A stretch of DNA of 23,043 nt from Gp13-AA77 sp036521995 (GTDB lineage: Bacteria; Acidobacteriota; Terriglobia; UBA7540). A model generated the notes under the pieces. That model had not been told where the DNA came from. It saw nothing but the letters and a program-made list of their open reading frames with translations, and ran no database searches. The stretch's first letter is position 1; the number at the start of each line of letters is the position of its first letter. The position numbers and the translations under genes are program-made. The stretch lies in NCBI GenBank assembly GCA_036521995.1, contig DATDGR010000238.1:1-23043 (forward strand), read 5' to 3'. Below are positions 22,580-23,043 of this stretch, piece by piece.

Positions 22580-23043
22580 GAGCTTTCCTCGAACCTTTCA
22601 ATTCGCCGGCGACCTGCACTTTCTCTGCACCCCTTCGGTAAGGCTTAGCAGCTAGTTTTTTCAAGCGCTTACGGCTGTCATGCCCTCAGTCTGGCTTCCG
22701 GAGCTCGCCGACTCTTAGCCCTTGGTTGCCTGTATATTGCTGATTCCAAGTAGCTTGTTTAGCGTCGCGCGCGCGGGCTGCTTCCAGCTTTGGGTGTAGC
22801 CTAACTTTTGTTGATTCTAAAGGACATTCCAGCTTTGGTCTAGCCCCAAATTTTTCTTATGTTGTTGATTATAAACTACATTCCAGCTTTGGCATTTAGG
22901 GACCCTTTCACCGCCGGTGCGACGCTTTAGGTTAGAAAAGTAGGGTAGTTCATAACCCTTCACCGCACGCCTGCGCCTTCCCCGCCTGGCACGTCAGTCC
23001 GTTCGCTTTTCTGGACACATATCAGGCCATTGTCAAGGAAACC
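22580..23043. other. Intergenic region upstream of htpX with degenerate tandem repeat
   Basis: No gene is visible to the right edge. The notable content is a tandem repeat (22782-22892). Two related motifs (ccctttcaccgc near 22909 and cccttcaccgc near 22957) also occur. The minus strand of the right edge holds ttgaca (23032-23037 region) without a -10. Confidence 0.5.
22782..22892. repeat. Degenerate tandem repeat, TTCCAGCTTTGG-headed, 2.3 copies
   Basis: ttccagctttgg occurs at 22782-22793, 22827-22838 and 22881-22892, at intervals of 45 and 54 bp. The intervening sequences are related (tagcc..., ...tttt, gttgatt, taaa, aca), so the units are diverged copies and not CRISPR spacers. It lies about 200 bp upstream of htpX. 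Function unknown. Confidence 0.65.

Noticed and set aside
22659..22665. Heat-shock sigma32 promoter for htpX
   Set aside because: CTTGAAA fits a -35 box, but no CCCCAT-like -10 occurs at the proper distance.
22782..22892. CRISPR-like repeat spacing
   Set aside because: Repeats are only 12 bp conserved, the spacing is unequal, and the 'spacers' are related to each other.

Overview
The window looks like a piece of a high-GC, free-living heterotroph, most probably an Acidobacteriota genome of the Solibacter/Bryobacter kind. That placement is an inference from gene content: secreted tannase/feruloyl esterase, GH78 rhamnosidase-like enzyme, S53 peptidase, a haem-c/copper-monooxygenase protein, a Tat-exported aldo/keto reductase and several insertion sequences. 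No rRNA, tRNA or taxonomic marker was found.

Layout. 1-57 is the 5' end of a transposase running off the left edge, with terminal repeats at 61-136. 224-3492 holds a GntR/FCD regulator facing two minus-strand oxidoreductase genes: a hydroxyacid-oxoacid transhydrogenase and a Tat aldo/keto reductase. 3529-6630 is a scar region: a frameshifted tyrosine-recombinase remnant, REP-like palindromes, an orphan secreted protein, a 197-bp MITE and an intact 1457-bp IS701-family element nested at the MITE's target site. 6500-7557 is non-coding, with a good sigma70-like promoter, inverted repeats and an A-rich repeat tract.

7558-9497 is a coupled plus-strand pair: exported glutathione peroxidase and a cytochrome c/copper-monooxygenase-like protein. 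9515-14521 is a minus-strand block of aldehyde dehydrogenase, EthD-like protein and DRE-TIM (LeuA-like) acyltransferase, followed by a tannase-family esterase. 14522-15340 is an 819-bp leader with a promoter and two diverged copies of a GTTACGTAAC-headed unit, upstream of an S53 peptidase (15341-17083). An uncharacterised secreted protein (17695-18843) and a possible 36-aa ORF follow. The right end carries a GH78 enzyme and HtpX, both on minus, then a short degenerate tandem repeat.

Functional reading. Most genes concern degradation and handling of plant-derived or extracellular polymers (ester cleavage, rhamnoside cleavage, proteolysis) plus oxidation of the small hydroxy-acids and aldehydes produced. 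The three-gene ALDH/EthD/LeuA-like operon has no pathway I recognise. The most interesting unexplained signals are the duplicated leader unit upstream of the peptidase, the nested CTAA-MITE-CTAA-IS-CTAA structure, and the possible structured RNA at about 6700-6920.
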